From contig JAZOWO010000109.1 of the NCBI GenBank assembly GCA_045659265.1, forward strand, positions 1 to 22,884: a stretch of DNA of 22,884 nt, given 5' to 3'. The stretch comes from UMGS1649 sp045659265 (GTDB lineage: Bacteria > Bacillota > Clostridia > TANB77 > CAG-465). Of the stretch, positions 1 through 7,259 are shown piece after piece (within the stretch, counting starts at the first letter, position 1; every line of letters starts with the position of its first letter). A program made the position numbers and the translations under genes. Under the pieces are notes generated by a model that worked only from the letters and a program-made list of their open reading frames with translations, did no database searches and was not told where the DNA came from.

Positions 1-1
1 C

Positions 2-283
2 AAGACGCACCAGAATGTGGTGTTAACGCCGAACATAGACCAGAGGATAAGTGCGATAAAGTTATTAGCAGAGCTTGCAAGCAAGACTACAACACAAGCT
101 ACGCAAGCAGTGCAGATAATTAACGACATTAATATACCGTCTGCGTCACCCATCACACCCGCGTCATCCGTAACACCCGCATCATCAACAACTACTACGT
201 TACACTCATCACCCACTCCAACAACACCAGCGTCTCCTGTATCTCCTGTATCTCTTGAAGATGATGACGACGAGGAGGTGTAG
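2..283 (+). CDS. Terminase small subunit, C-terminal part (gene truncated by window start)
   Basis: The frame is open to the first base of the window, so only the last 94 codons or so are present; the GTG codons at 17 and 20 are probably internal. The first part (QRISAIKLLAELASK, roughly 10-30 residues in) resembles the helical segment found late in phage small terminases of low-GC hosts. A Ser/Pro/Thr-rich linker of about 45 residues follows, then the acidic end LEDDDDEEV. Position immediately before the large terminase supports a small-terminase role, recognising phage DNA and loading the packaging motor. The codons for the acidic tail (GAC GAG GAG GTG) also form the ribosome binding site of the next gene, so the two are coupled. 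The Ser/Thr/Pro tail is unusual and C-rich compared with the rest of the window. The assignment rests mainly on position because the DNA-binding N-terminus is not visible. Confidence 0.7.
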   Translation, partial: KTHQNVVLTPNIDQRISAIKLLAELASKTTTQATQAVQIINDINIPSASPITPASSVTPASSTTTTLHSSPTPTTPASPVSPVSLEDDDDEEV

Positions 284-286
284 TGT

Positions 287-1621
287 ATGGCGCAAATAAA
301 GATGTCTGAGATGATACTACCGTGTTATTATCCGTTACACACGCCTGATTTTGAGGAGCGTTACTCGCGTGTCTACCTACGTGGTGGACGTTATTCTGGT
401 AAATCCGTAGAAACTGCTAGGTTCATCGTAACTCATTTGGTAGGTGACCCAGAACACAAGAAATCAGCAATATGCTTCAGACGTTACTCTAACACTTTGC
501 AAGAATCTGTGTTCAACGAGTTAGTAAACGCTATTTATGATTTGGGATTAGACCATTTATTCAAACTTAAATATAACCCACTAGAAATAGTATATAAACC
601 ATACCCTAACCAGAAAATAATGTTCCAAATGCTTAATCAACCAGATGACTACCGTAAAATTAAATCTATTAAACTTATTAACTCATATTTTGGTTACATT
701 TGGTTCGAAGAAGCAGACGAGTTTCAAGACCAAGCTGCAATTCGTCAAGTTTTACTATCACTGTTCCGTAACGGTAAAAAATTCTTGGTAATTAACACGT
801 TCAACACGCCGTTCTCGAACTCACACCCACTAAATGTGGAATGGGAGTCTCGTACAGCAGAACAAGGCTACTATTATCAACATACTACTATTTACGACTT
901 ACCTAAACATATTATTTCACCAGATATTTGGTCCGAAGTTGAAGATATGCGTATAAATCGTCCAAAAGAATACGCACATGCGATACTCGGAAAGGCTGGA
1001 GACTTACAGGCTCAAGTGTTTCCAAATATCTACACAGTTAAATACCCTACGTCAGCTGCTACTGGTGGTGCTGCGAATTCCGCGCTGTTCACTGACCCTG
1101 AGTCGCCTGTCGCTCGCGCTGACACCATACTTCGTGGTCTAGACTTTGGTTTCGCACCTGACCCTACATCATACGTGGATTGCTACTACGACCGCGCACA
1201 TAACGACTTATACATAATATCTGAAATGTACGACTATCGTCTGACATCTAGAAATATCGCTAATCAGATTCAACAACATTGGTCTTTGTTTGGTCCAATT
1301 ACTTGTGATATTGACATGCGTGTTATAGATGAACTTAACGATTTAGGTCTCGTGTGCTGGCCTGCACGTAAAGGTCCAAACTCCGTAGAGCTTGGTATCA
1401 AATGGTTACAGGAGCTTAATCACATTTATATAGACCCTAAACGTACACCCAACGTGTGGCGTGAGTTTACTACATACGAGTATCAGAGAGATAAGTTTGG
1501 TAACCTCACAACTAAAATCCCAGATAAGGATAACCATACGATAGATGCTGTGCGTTACGCTACAGAAGAGTATTGGTCAACTGTTCGTCTTGTTAAAGCT
1601 AATAATGGTAAGCTGTTCTAA
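287..1621 (+). CDS. terL: Terminase large subunit (PBSX/SPP1-type packaging ATPase-nuclease)
   Basis: This is the motor that pumps DNA into the prohead through the portal and cuts concatemers. At 444 aa it has the usual length for the PBSX-type family. The N-terminal ATPase carries a Walker A motif GGRYSGKS at about 33-40, Walker B plus catalytic carboxylate in IWFEEADEF at about 138-146, and a coupling-type motif VINTFNTP near 168-175. The C-terminal RNase H-like nuclease shows D286 in GLDFGFA, an acidic D341/D343 in TCDIDM, and D420 in HTIDAVRY. The start has GGAGG at 273-277 within the upstream gene's acidic tail. Between the two domains (about 255-280) lies an Ala/Gly-rich linker encoded by unusually GC-rich DNA. 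Arginine is mostly CGT here, whereas later structural genes favour AGA. Function is secure; the linker is the only odd part. Confidence 0.97.
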   Translation: MAQIKMSEMILPCYYPLHTPDFEERYSRVYLRGGRYSGKSVETARFIVTHLVGDPEHKKSAICFRRYSNTLQESVFNELVNAIYDLGLDHLFKLKYNPLEIVYKPYPNQKIMFQMLNQPDDYRKIKSIKLINSYFGYIWFEEADEFQDQAAIRQVLLSLFRNGKKFLVINTFNTPFSNSHPLNVEWESRTAEQGYYYQHTTIYDLPKHIISPDIWSEVEDMRINRPKEYAHAILGKAGDLQAQVFPNIYTVKYPTSAATGGAANSALFTDPESPVARADTILRGLDFGFAPDPTSYVDCYYDRAHNDLYIISEMYDYRLTSRNIANQIQQHWSLFGPITCDIDMRVIDELNDLGLVCWPARKGPNSVELGIKWLQELNHIYIDPKRTPNVWREFTTYEYQRDKFGNLTTKIPDKDNHTIDAVRYATEEYWSTVRLVKANNGKLF

Positions 1622-1622
1622 C

Positions 1623-1663
1623 ATAAGTATAAATATAAGTATAAATATAAGTATATAAATACA
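1623..1663 (+). repeat. 12-bp tandem repeat ending in a 17-bp repeat shared with 2266-2282
   Basis: Two perfect copies of ATAAGTATAAAT (1623-1634, 1635-1646) are followed by a variant, ATAAGTATATAAATACA (1647-1663). The last 17 bp occur again exactly at 2266-2282, so the repeat brackets the HD-domain gene. No function is known. It could be a recombination scar, a protein-binding array or simply AT-rich slippage DNA. Confidence 0.85.
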
Positions 1664-1680
1664 TAAAATATGGAGGTACA

Positions 1681-2256
1681 ATGGAAGAAGAAATTAAAAC
1701 TTTACTTAGGGAGACAGGTGTCCCTAATATAGATGAAATTATAAATTATCTGTCTAATAGCGACTTTTTTATAGCACCTGCGTCTACTAAGTTTCACGAT
1801 TGCCACCCTAGAGGTCTGATGGAACACTCACTAAATGTGTATAAAATATTAAAACTTAAGGTGGATTTTTATAACGAGATGCACCCTAAAAATAAAATAT
1901 CTCACCGTGCAACAGTCCTAAGTTCAATTTTGCACGATGTCTGTAAAATAGATTACTATAAATTGGAGTACCGCAACGTGAAAGATGAGACTACTCACGG
2001 TATGTGGGAAAAACGCCCTTACTACACAATAGAAGATGATTTCCCTTATGGTCACGGAGAAAAATCTGTGTATATTATAAATAAATATATTACGTTAACC
2101 GATGAGGAGGCGTTCGCAATCCGTTGGCACATGGGCTTTTCAGAGAATAAGGATAATTATAAATTCTTGTCTGGAACTTTCGCAAAATATCCTCTTGCTA
2201 TCTTGCTTCACGAAGCAGATTTAGAGGCAACTTACTTTACAAACACTACTGATTAA
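1681..2256 (+). CDS. HD-domain metal-dependent phosphohydrolase (YhaM-like HD module)
   Basis: This 191-aa protein is a single HD domain. Candidate metal ligands are visible in order: H49 in GLMEHS, the H85-D86 doublet in ILHDVCKI, H125 in GHGEKS, H150 in IRWHMG, and H177/D180 in LLHEADLEA. The arrangement CHPxGLxEHSLxV ... LHDxxK ... GHGEKS ... H ... LHEADxxxA resembles the HD module of YhaM-type 3'-5' exoribonucleases and related nucleotide phosphohydrolases, but the N-terminal OB-fold of YhaM is absent. Substrate cannot be read from the sequence; nucleic acid or (d)NTP hydrolysis are the likely options. It starts at ATG 1681 behind GGAGG at 1672-1676. It lies between large terminase and portal, usually adjacent in SPP1-like phages, and is flanked by an identical 17-bp repeat, so it looks like an inserted accessory gene. 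Confidence 0.85.
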   Translation: MEEEIKTLLRETGVPNIDEIINYLSNSDFFIAPASTKFHDCHPRGLMEHSLNVYKILKLKVDFYNEMHPKNKISHRATVLSSILHDVCKIDYYKLEYRNVKDETTHGMWEKRPYYTIEDDFPYGHGEKSVYIINKYITLTDEEAFAIRWHMGFSENKDNYKFLSGTFAKYPLAILLHEADLEATYFTNTTD

Positions 2257-2265
2257 TATTATAAT
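2236..2265 (+). promoter_or_regulatory. Promoter for the portal gene (TTTACA-18-TATAAT)
   Basis: A -35 TTTACA (2236-2241) and a perfect -10 TATAAT (2260-2265) are 18 bp apart, overlapping the end of the HD-domain gene. Its elements closely match the capsid promoter at 16959-16987: both read ACTTTACAAACA ... ATATTATAAT. It would allow portal and minor head expression independent of the terminase genes. Confidence 0.6.
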
Positions 2266-2282
2266 ATAAGTATATAAATACA
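2266..2282 (+). repeat. Second copy of the 17-bp repeat flanking the HD-domain gene
   Basis: ATAAGTATATAAATACA is identical to 1647-1663. The two copies lie just before the HD gene and just after it, upstream of the portal's ribosome binding site. Recombination between them would delete the HD gene cleanly and leave terminase next to portal. Confidence 0.85.
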
Positions 2283-2299
2283 TTTTAGGAGGTATGAAA

Positions 2300-3898
2300 A
2301 TGAATATAGTCATTTATAAACCTATACAAGACGTATTTAAGTCTACATCAGACCTTAGTGATTTGTTCGATACAATTGATAAAGTGTTGAATAAAAGAGG
2401 AGAGATATGGGACAAATACTCTCGTGGTATAGATTTAGTTAACACTATAAACTCAACAGGTGATTTACAAATATTACTTGAGAAATTTATAGTAGATATT
2501 GCAACTGGTTACTTGTCAGGAGAAATTAACTACGACGTAGAAGTTTCTAGTGACGTGGAAAGCAACATTAAGCAAAAAATATTCGCAATACAACCTGTTA
2601 CAGCAGAATATGCTGATGAGTTACGTGCCATATTATATACATTGGCTAGTTTGAATAATGACTCAAAAGAAGAAACAAGTCTGTTTAAACAAGCTCTATT
2701 ATATGGTTCTACTTATGAGAGAGTAATTGAAGATGAAGAAAATAACTTAAAATATATAAATTTGGATGCAATAAATACAGTAGCTATCTACAATAACGAC
2801 GTAGATGCTAAATTGGAAGCTGTGTGTTCAAGATTTATAGTAAAAGAAGGTACTAACGAGAACTCTTACTATAGATTTTATACAGCAGAAGACATTCAAG
2901 TGTGGCGTGTCGATAACAAAGAACAAGTTAAAGATAAAGCCATAACAGGTGAGGACGCAGTCCCTCATAGCTGGGGTAGGGTTCCTGTTGCAGTGTATGA
3001 GTCAGACTTTAGTATATTGGATAGATGTCAAGGTGTAATCGAAGCGTATGAAGCCCTTCTAAATAATGTGTATAACACATATCAATATAACGCTGAAGAT
3101 TGCAAAATGAAAATTGTTGGGTATAGAGCGCAAAACCCAGTAATGATACCTAATCCAGACTATGACCCTACTGACCCTACCAAAGCTAATGTGGCTAAAA
3201 TGATAATTAACCCACTTAGAGTAGAAGAAGATAACTACATATTACAAGGTAAAACATTCTACGTAGAAGAAGGTGGAGATGCTGATTGGATGACTAAGCC
3301 AGTTCAAGCTCAAGACGTAACTACAATGCTTAACTATTATGTGGATAGCATATTCCAATTATGTGGTATCCCTAATACTGGAGACTTGTCTTTCACATCT
3401 AATGACCTAAATGCTTCTGCAATAGATAGAAAATTCTATGTAATGTCTATCGCTCTAGCAGATATACGTAACGGTGTAACTCAATTAATGTATGAAAGAT
3501 TTAAAATGTTATTGGATAGGATAAACTTGAAATTCAATACTATGTATGATATACATAACGTAACAATAACAATACATACAAACTTACCAAGTATGGAAGA
3601 TGAAAATATAGACCAAATGATAAGATTAGATGGTTTACTTTCTCAAGAAACTATACTTGAAAAACTTGGTTATGACTATGAGACTGAAAAAGCTAGAAAA
3701 TTAGAGGAGGACGATTTGTATGGCATCAACAAAGATAACGTGGACGGAACTGAACCAACTGGTTCAAAGGACGATGGCACATCTGAAGAGCCAGAAGGCG
3801 AAGGTAATGAGCCAAATCCAGACGCCCCAAAAGATGACAAAGTTCGCCATCCAATACTACAATACGATGTTAAACCAGATGGTAGGACTTCGCATTAG
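2300..3898 (+). CDS. Portal protein (SPP1 gp6-like family)
   Basis: The portal forms the dodecameric ring at the packaging vertex that DNA enters and leaves through, and to which the tail joins. At about 530 aa it fits the SPP1-type family, and it sits between the terminase and minor head genes. Supporting segments include HSWGRVPVAVYES and SVIEAYEALLNN-like text in the middle (CQGVIEAYEALLNNVYN) and GIPNTGDLSFTSND with SAIDRKFYVMS near residue 355-395. Two in-frame ATGs exist at 2294 and 2300; AGGAGG at 2287-2292 abuts the first and is 7 nt from the second, so 2300 is preferred. The last 55 residues or so form an acidic, Gly/Pro-rich tail (DDGTSEEPEGEGNEPN). This tail is read from the same DNA as the start of the next gene. 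Wobble bases in the overlap look normal for this phage only in the portal frame. Confidence 0.93.
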   Translation: MNIVIYKPIQDVFKSTSDLSDLFDTIDKVLNKRGEIWDKYSRGIDLVNTINSTGDLQILLEKFIVDIATGYLSGEINYDVEVSSDVESNIKQKIFAIQPVTAEYADELRAILYTLASLNNDSKEETSLFKQALLYGSTYERVIEDEENNLKYINLDAINTVAIYNNDVDAKLEAVCSRFIVKEGTNENSYYRFYTAEDIQVWRVDNKEQVKDKAITGEDAVPHSWGRVPVAVYESDFSILDRCQGVIEAYEALLNNVYNTYQYNAEDCKMKIVGYRAQNPVMIPNPDYDPTDPTKANVAKMIINPLRVEEDNYILQGKTFYVEEGGDADWMTKPVQAQDVTTMLNYYVDSIFQLCGIPNTGDLSFTSNDLNASAIDRKFYVMSIALADIRNGVTQLMYERFKMLLDRINLKFNTMYDIHNVTITIHTNLPSMEDENIDQMIRLDGLLSQETILEKLGYDYETEKARKLEEDDLYGINKDNVDGTEPTGSKDDGTSEEPEGEGNEPNPDAPKDDKVRHPILQYDVKPDGRTSH

Positions 3899-4457
3899 TG
3901 TTAAGAGCCAAAAACAATTCGATTTACTTAGAATCTTAACACTAAGTTTATCAATCGTTCTTGATGAAAACGGTATAGGAGCTGTTAGAAATCTGTATAA
4001 TTCAGTGTTTGATGAGTACTTTATGCAACTCTCAACTAACGCTCCTGCGTTATTAAAAGAAAAAAAGGACATCTTTTCACTAATGGAAAAATATATTTTA
4101 AAGGGTGAGTTACCAAGAACATTAGCTGATTTTTGGTACTACCACATTATTCAAGATTGTATATTGTACTGCAACAATTATGAAATTTATGGAGAAGCAT
4201 TCGACAGAAAATTGGATAGACGCTTTCAAGTGCTTGGTAACTACTTAGCATCAGACTTACGTAATATGGTTCGTGAAGAAGCACTTGCAATTGAAAATGC
4301 ATCTTTGGAGTATTTAGATAAAGGGTTAGAGTTGTATTGGTACACACCTAACCACGAAGCATGTCAGGAGTGTGAAGACCGAGACGGTGTAAGACTTAGA
4401 GACATCAAGGATTTGAGCATTCATCCGAACTGTAAGTGTTCTCTAATAATGATGTAA
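3720..4457 (+). CDS. Minor head protein (phage Mu F / SPP1 gp7-like head morphogenesis)
   Basis: The C-terminus has the family's Cys/His signature: CQECEDRDGVRLR followed by HPNCKCSL, a likely metal-binding motif. SPP1 gp7-type proteins bind the portal inside the procapsid and affect DNA ejection. At 245 aa from ATG 3720 it is in the family's range. This start has a strong GAGGAGG at 3704-3710 with 9-nt spacing, placing the first 60 codons over the portal's end in another frame. An alternative start, ATG 3879, would nearly abolish the overlap but lacks a convincing ribosome binding site. In the overlap this frame is rich in G-ending codons (AAG, ACG, CAG, CTG), unlike the rest of the gene. 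The functional call is firm for the C-terminal part; the start is less certain. Confidence 0.85.
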   Translation: MASTKITWTELNQLVQRTMAHLKSQKAKVMSQIQTPQKMTKFAIQYYNTMLNQMVGLRISVKSQKQFDLLRILTLSLSIVLDENGIGAVRNLYNSVFDEYFMQLSTNAPALLKEKKDIFSLMEKYILKGELPRTLADFWYYHIIQDCILYCNNYEIYGEAFDRKLDRRFQVLGNYLASDLRNMVREEALAIENASLEYLDKGLELYWYTPNHEACQECEDRDGVRLRDIKDLSIHPNCKCSLIMM

Positions 4458-4464
4458 AAATTGT

Positions 4465-4492
4465 TTGCAAAAAGTACAATGTATGATATAAT
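4465..4492 (+). promoter_or_regulatory. Promoter for scaffold gene (extended -10)
   Basis: A perfect -10 TATAAT (4487-4492) is preceded by TG at 4484-4485, giving an extended -10 (TGaTATAAT). A weaker -35 TTGCAA (4465-4470) lies 16 bp upstream. It sits in the 66-nt gap before the scaffold gene, consistent with high scaffold expression. Confidence 0.6.
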
Positions 4493-4523
4493 AAATTTAA
4501 TAGATAAAAGGAGAAATATTATT

Positions 4524-5120
4524 ATGGCAAAGTTTAAAAATGAAAATGGTGAAGAACTAGACTTAGACAAAGTTTTAGAAAGTGATGCAGAATATCAATC
4601 TGCTTTCGATAAGAAGATAGCAAAGGCATTAGAAAAAAACAAAACAGATATAGATGCAGAAGTTAGTAAAAAATTAGAAGAAGCTTTAGCAGCTCGTGAA
4701 ACAGAAATAAGAGCTAGTATCCAACAAGAAATGGAAGATAAACAAAAAGAAGCAGAAGCTAATGCTAAGCTAACTACTGAAGAAAAATATAAAAAAGAAT
4801 TGGATAAAGTTAAACAACAAGTTGTTGACTACCAAACAAAATTAGCTACTTCTGAAAGAAGAGATAAAATTGAAAAATATATTGCTGAAAAAGGATACAA
4901 CAAAGATATAATGAAATTAGTTAATCCTGCTGCGCTTCAAGATAGTGAAGTAGAAGCTAAAATTGATGAAATTAATGAAATTTTTACAGGTTCTGTATCA
5001 AAAGAGCTTGACGTAAAATTAAAAGAAAATGCTGATAAACAACTTGGAGATAAGTCTAAAGGAAATAAAGGACCAGAATTTAATTTTGCATTCTCAAGCA
5101 TAAGACCAACAAGTAAATAA
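4524..5120 (+). CDS. Capsid scaffolding protein (DUF4355/gp20-like)
   Basis: Scaffold proteins guide capsid subunits into the correct prohead and are then lost. This 198-aa protein is strongly charged and predicted helical/coiled-coil: an N-terminal segment ELDLDKVLESDAEYQSAFD, a long Glu/Lys-rich middle (roughly 30-105), and a basic C-terminal stretch (KSKGNKGPEFNFAFSS), as in DUF4355-type phage scaffolds where the C-terminal basic part touches the coat. A longer frame is open from 4461, but ATG 4524 has AAAGGAG at about 4507-4513 and begins the family-like MAKFKNENGEE. The upstream part contains the promoter, so it is not coding. Unusually, the major capsid gene does not follow; it lies 12 kb downstream at 17184. 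Confidence 0.85.
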   Translation: MAKFKNENGEELDLDKVLESDAEYQSAFDKKIAKALEKNKTDIDAEVSKKLEEALAARETEIRASIQQEMEDKQKEAEANAKLTTEEKYKKELDKVKQQVVDYQTKLATSERRDKIEKYIAEKGYNKDIMKLVNPAALQDSEVEAKIDEINEIFTGSVSKELDVKLKENADKQLGDKSKGNKGPEFNFAFSSIRPTSK

Positions 5121-5131
5121 GGAGAAATATT

Positions 5132-5680
5132 ATGGAATATAGAAATCCATTGGTTCCTAGAATAGATATAACAAAATCTGTTAAATTGGAGCAATATTAT
5201 AAAGAACAAACATTAAGTCCAGAAGACGTAAGTTTTATTAGTGACGTTAATGTTGGTGAATTATTTGATGACGATACATATAACTCAATCAAATATAAAA
5301 CAGAAACATATAAAAAAATAAAGAATAATATTGCTAACGGCGAAATTCCAGCTGAACAAGTAGAAGACGAATTAGCTGCTTTACGTGCAGATGTGCTATA
5401 TGAAACTAACGGTCAAGATATAGAGACAGTAAATTTAAGTAGTTTAAAATCTGCTGAGAGAGTTGATAGCTTACTTAGAGATTGTGGTGCATCTAGTAAA
5501 AATGATATTCGTGTAAAACTTTGTGATTTAGCTGAAAATTGGACCGACGGCGAATTTAAAAAAGTTGAAATCGTTAGTTCAAATGAACCATATTCATACG
5601 GAATATTGCCATCTGCAAAACTATTGGTGTTAGGTGATGGTACGATAATAACTAAAAGTAATTCTTTATATAGAAAATAA
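5132..5680 (+). CDS. Uncharacterised phage protein, 182 aa
   Basis: No family is recognised. The protein is hydrophilic with no signal peptide or membrane segment. A first half rich in Asp/Glu/Lys and probably helical (KYKTETYKKIKNNIANGE, AEQVEDELAALRADVLYE) is followed by a more mixed half with VEIVSSNEPYSYGILPSAK and a Gly/Asp turn LVLGDGTIITKS. The gene starts 11 nt after the scaffold stop behind AAGGAGAAAT, so it is in the same operon. In SPP1-like phages the position after the scaffold holds head decoration or capsid genes, so a virion-associated role is possible, but that is positional inference only. Confidence 0.75.
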   Translation: MEYRNPLVPRIDITKSVKLEQYYKEQTLSPEDVSFISDVNVGELFDDDTYNSIKYKTETYKKIKNNIANGEIPAEQVEDELAALRADVLYETNGQDIETVNLSSLKSAERVDSLLRDCGASSKNDIRVKLCDLAENWTDGEFKKVEIVSSNEPYSYGILPSAKLLVLGDGTIITKSNSLYRK

Positions 5681-5693
5681 AGGAGAATATAAA

Positions 5694-5861
5694 ATGGAAG
5701 AAATGGTAGATTTAGAAAGAACTTGCAAAGACTGTGGTGAAACTTATGAGATAACAGTTGATGACCAACTATTTTATCAAAACTTAGGTTACGACCTACC
5801 AGTAAGATGCAAACAATGTAGACATAAAAGAAGAGTAAGACGAGGAAAGGAGGCAAACTAA
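5694..5861 (+). CDS. Small zinc-ribbon protein, 55 aa
   Basis: The ORF starts at ATG 5694 with AAAGGAG 8 nt upstream and ends with TAA at 5859-5861. It contains two CxxC knuckles, CKDC at residues 11-14 and CKQC at 39-42, separated by FYQNLGYDLPVR, matching the small zinc-ribbon type with C-x2-C ... FY ... GY-x-LP-x-RC-x2-C. The C-terminus is strongly basic (RHKRRVRRGK), suggesting nucleic acid binding. Such proteins are scattered through bacteria and phages, mostly without assigned roles. It lies in the same operon as the preceding gene and its end contains the GGAGG for the next start at 5863. Confidence 0.8.
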   Translation: MEEMVDLERTCKDCGETYEITVDDQLFYQNLGYDLPVRCKQCRHKRRVRRGKEAN

Positions 5862-5862
5862 T

Positions 5863-6162
5863 ATGGCTAATAAAAAATCAAGAAATGAAGAATTTGTAGC
5901 TGAAGAACAACCAATAATGGAAGAAGCTGTTGTTGAAAAAGTTGTTGAAGAAGCTCCAAAAAAAGCTAAAGCTAAAATTGATTTAGGTGACATAGTTAAA
6001 ATAAACCCTAATGTATCTAACGATATGTTAGGTAGACGTATCCATAATGGAATAAAAAATTATAACTATGTTGTAAAATTAATTAGACCTGACGGTTATC
6101 TTGTCCTAGAATGTCTAGCTTATAGCTTCATAGTTAATGAAAAAGAAGTAACAAAATTATAG
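5863..6162 (+). CDS. Small phage protein with SH3-like C-terminal domain
   Basis: This 99-aa protein has two parts. Residues 1-40 are Glu/Ala/Val/Lys-rich and low complexity (EEAVVEKVVEEAPKKAKAK). Residues about 40-99 look like a small beta-barrel: IDLGDIVKINPNV, then a loop with Gly/Ile, then YNYVVKLIRPDGYLVLECL, similar in pattern to short SH3/KOW-like proteins common near phage endolysins. It begins 1 nt after the zinc-ribbon gene behind GGAGG at 5848-5852 and is followed by another SD-led small ORF. Function is unknown; wall or virion binding are possible but not shown by sequence. Confidence 0.7.
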   Translation: MANKKSRNEEFVAEEQPIMEEAVVEKVVEEAPKKAKAKIDLGDIVKINPNVSNDMLGRRIHNGIKNYNYVVKLIRPDGYLVLECLAYSFIVNEKEVTKL

Positions 6163-6173
6163 GAGGTATTTTT

Positions 6174-6251
6174 ATGGAAGAAGACTTCGTAGAAACAACC
6201 CCAGAAATGGACGCAGAACTATCTTTTGGAAAAGAGGAAGGTGAGGAATAA
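6174..6251 (+). CDS. Acidic 25-aa small ORF coupled to the endolysin gene
   Basis: ATG 6174 follows a strong AGGAGG (6161-6166) at 7-nt spacing and encodes 25 residues, about ten of them Asp/Glu, ending GKEEGEE. Its TAA overlaps the endolysin ATG (TAATG, 6249-6253). The ribosome binding site is better than that of many larger genes here, so it is probably translated. A leader role, setting endolysin translation by coupling, is the simplest reading; GAAGGTGAGG inside it also serves as the endolysin's SD. Confidence 0.6.
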   Translation: MEEDFVETTPEMDAELSFGKEEGEE

Positions 6252-7204
6252 TGAGTTATAGTTCATTAGTATCACAATATATCCCAGCGTCAAAACAAAA
6301 TCACAGCAGTGGTAGAGCTGGATATAAAATCTGCAAAATAACCCCACATCACATGGCAGGTAAGTTAACTGCTGCACAATGTGGTAATATTTTTAGAAAT
6401 CCTGCTAGACAAGCTAGCTCTAACTATGGTATAGGATACGATGGTGAGATTGCTTGTTACGTAGATGAAGAAGATAGAGCTTGGACAAGTTCTAGTAAAT
6501 CTAATGATTGCCAAGCTATAACAATAGAAGTGTCTAATAGTGCTAATGGTAATCCTTGGCCTATATCAGATGCTTCTTGGAATGCATTAGTTAAATTATG
6601 TGTTGATATCTGTACCAGATATAACTTTAGATTAAGTTTTGATGGTACTCCTGACGGAACATTAACTTCTCACAATATGTTTTCTAAGACAGCTTGTCCA
6701 GGAGCTACATTATATGATAGATTGCCTGAGTTAGCTGAAATAGTAAATAAAAAGTTAGATGGAGAAAATGCTCCGATTACTCCTGAACTAGATGAAAGTT
6801 ATTTAGTGAAAGTGACAACAGATGTACTTAATATTAGAAAAGGACCTGGTACAAACTATGCTATCGTAGGTCAAATAAGAGATAGAGGTACATATACAAT
6901 CGTTAAAGAAAGCTCTGGTGCAGGTGCTAGCCTTTGGGGTAAATTAAAATCTGGTGCTGGTTGGATTTCATTGGATTATACTGATAGAAAAACTCCAGCT
7001 AAGGAAGAATATAAACTTGGTTTATATATCGTAAATACTCCTAGTGGCTTAAATGTAAGAAAAGGACCAGGAACAAATTATTCTATAATAAAAACATATA
7101 GAAATGGTACTAAGTTCGATACCTATGAAATCGAAGATAATTGGGCAAGAACTCCATCTGGATGGGTTTGTTTGGATTACTGTTCTCTAGTTCGACAATA
7201 TTAA
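6251..7204 (+). CDS. Endolysin: N-acetylmuramoyl-L-alanine amidase with two SH3 domains
   Basis: The enzyme cleaves the amide bond between muramic acid and the stem peptide to lyse the host. Residues about 5-165 form an Amidase_2 domain: zinc ligands H33 or H34 (TPHHMAG), H141 (TSHNMF) and C149 (KTACPG), with a likely catalytic acid E93 in ITIEVSN. Two bacterial SH3 repeats follow at about 184-245 and 255-315, each with NxRKGPGTNY (LNIRKGPGTNY, LNVRKGPGTNY), typical cell-wall binding modules of endolysins from Gram-positive phages. There is no signal peptide, so release would need a holin, which is not clearly identified in the window. The 317-aa length is normal. The gene lies upstream of the fibre genes and far from the usual late end of the tail module. 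A terminator follows directly at 7210. Confidence 0.95.
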   Translation: MSYSSLVSQYIPASKQNHSSGRAGYKICKITPHHMAGKLTAAQCGNIFRNPARQASSNYGIGYDGEIACYVDEEDRAWTSSSKSNDCQAITIEVSNSANGNPWPISDASWNALVKLCVDICTRYNFRLSFDGTPDGTLTSHNMFSKTACPGATLYDRLPELAEIVNKKLDGENAPITPELDESYLVKVTTDVLNIRKGPGTNYAIVGQIRDRGTYTIVKESSGAGASLWGKLKSGAGWISLDYTDRKTPAKEEYKLGLYIVNTPSGLNVRKGPGTNYSIIKTYRNGTKFDTYEIEDNWARTPSGWVCLDYCSLVRQY

Positions 7205-7209
7205 AATGC

Positions 7210-7244
7210 AAATGCACATCTGTGATAGGTGTGCATTTATTTTT
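7210..7244 (+). terminator. Rho-independent terminator after the endolysin
   Basis: AAATGCACATCT (7210-7221) pairs with AGGTGTGCATTT (7227-7238) over 12 bp including one G-U pair, loop GTGAT, followed by ATTTTT. The next gene starts only 16 nt later with no visible promoter between, so it may act as a partial terminator lowering fibre-gene expression. Confidence 0.8.
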
Positions 7245-7259
7245 AGAAAGGAGAATATT

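Noticed and set aside
4461..4523. Upstream extension of the scaffold frame
   Set aside because: It covers the promoter (TATAAT at 4487) and the SD of ATG 4524.
7206..7259. Upstream extension of the 140-aa protein's frame
   Set aside because: It runs through the terminator hairpin and lacks an SD, whereas ATG 7260 has AAAGGAG.
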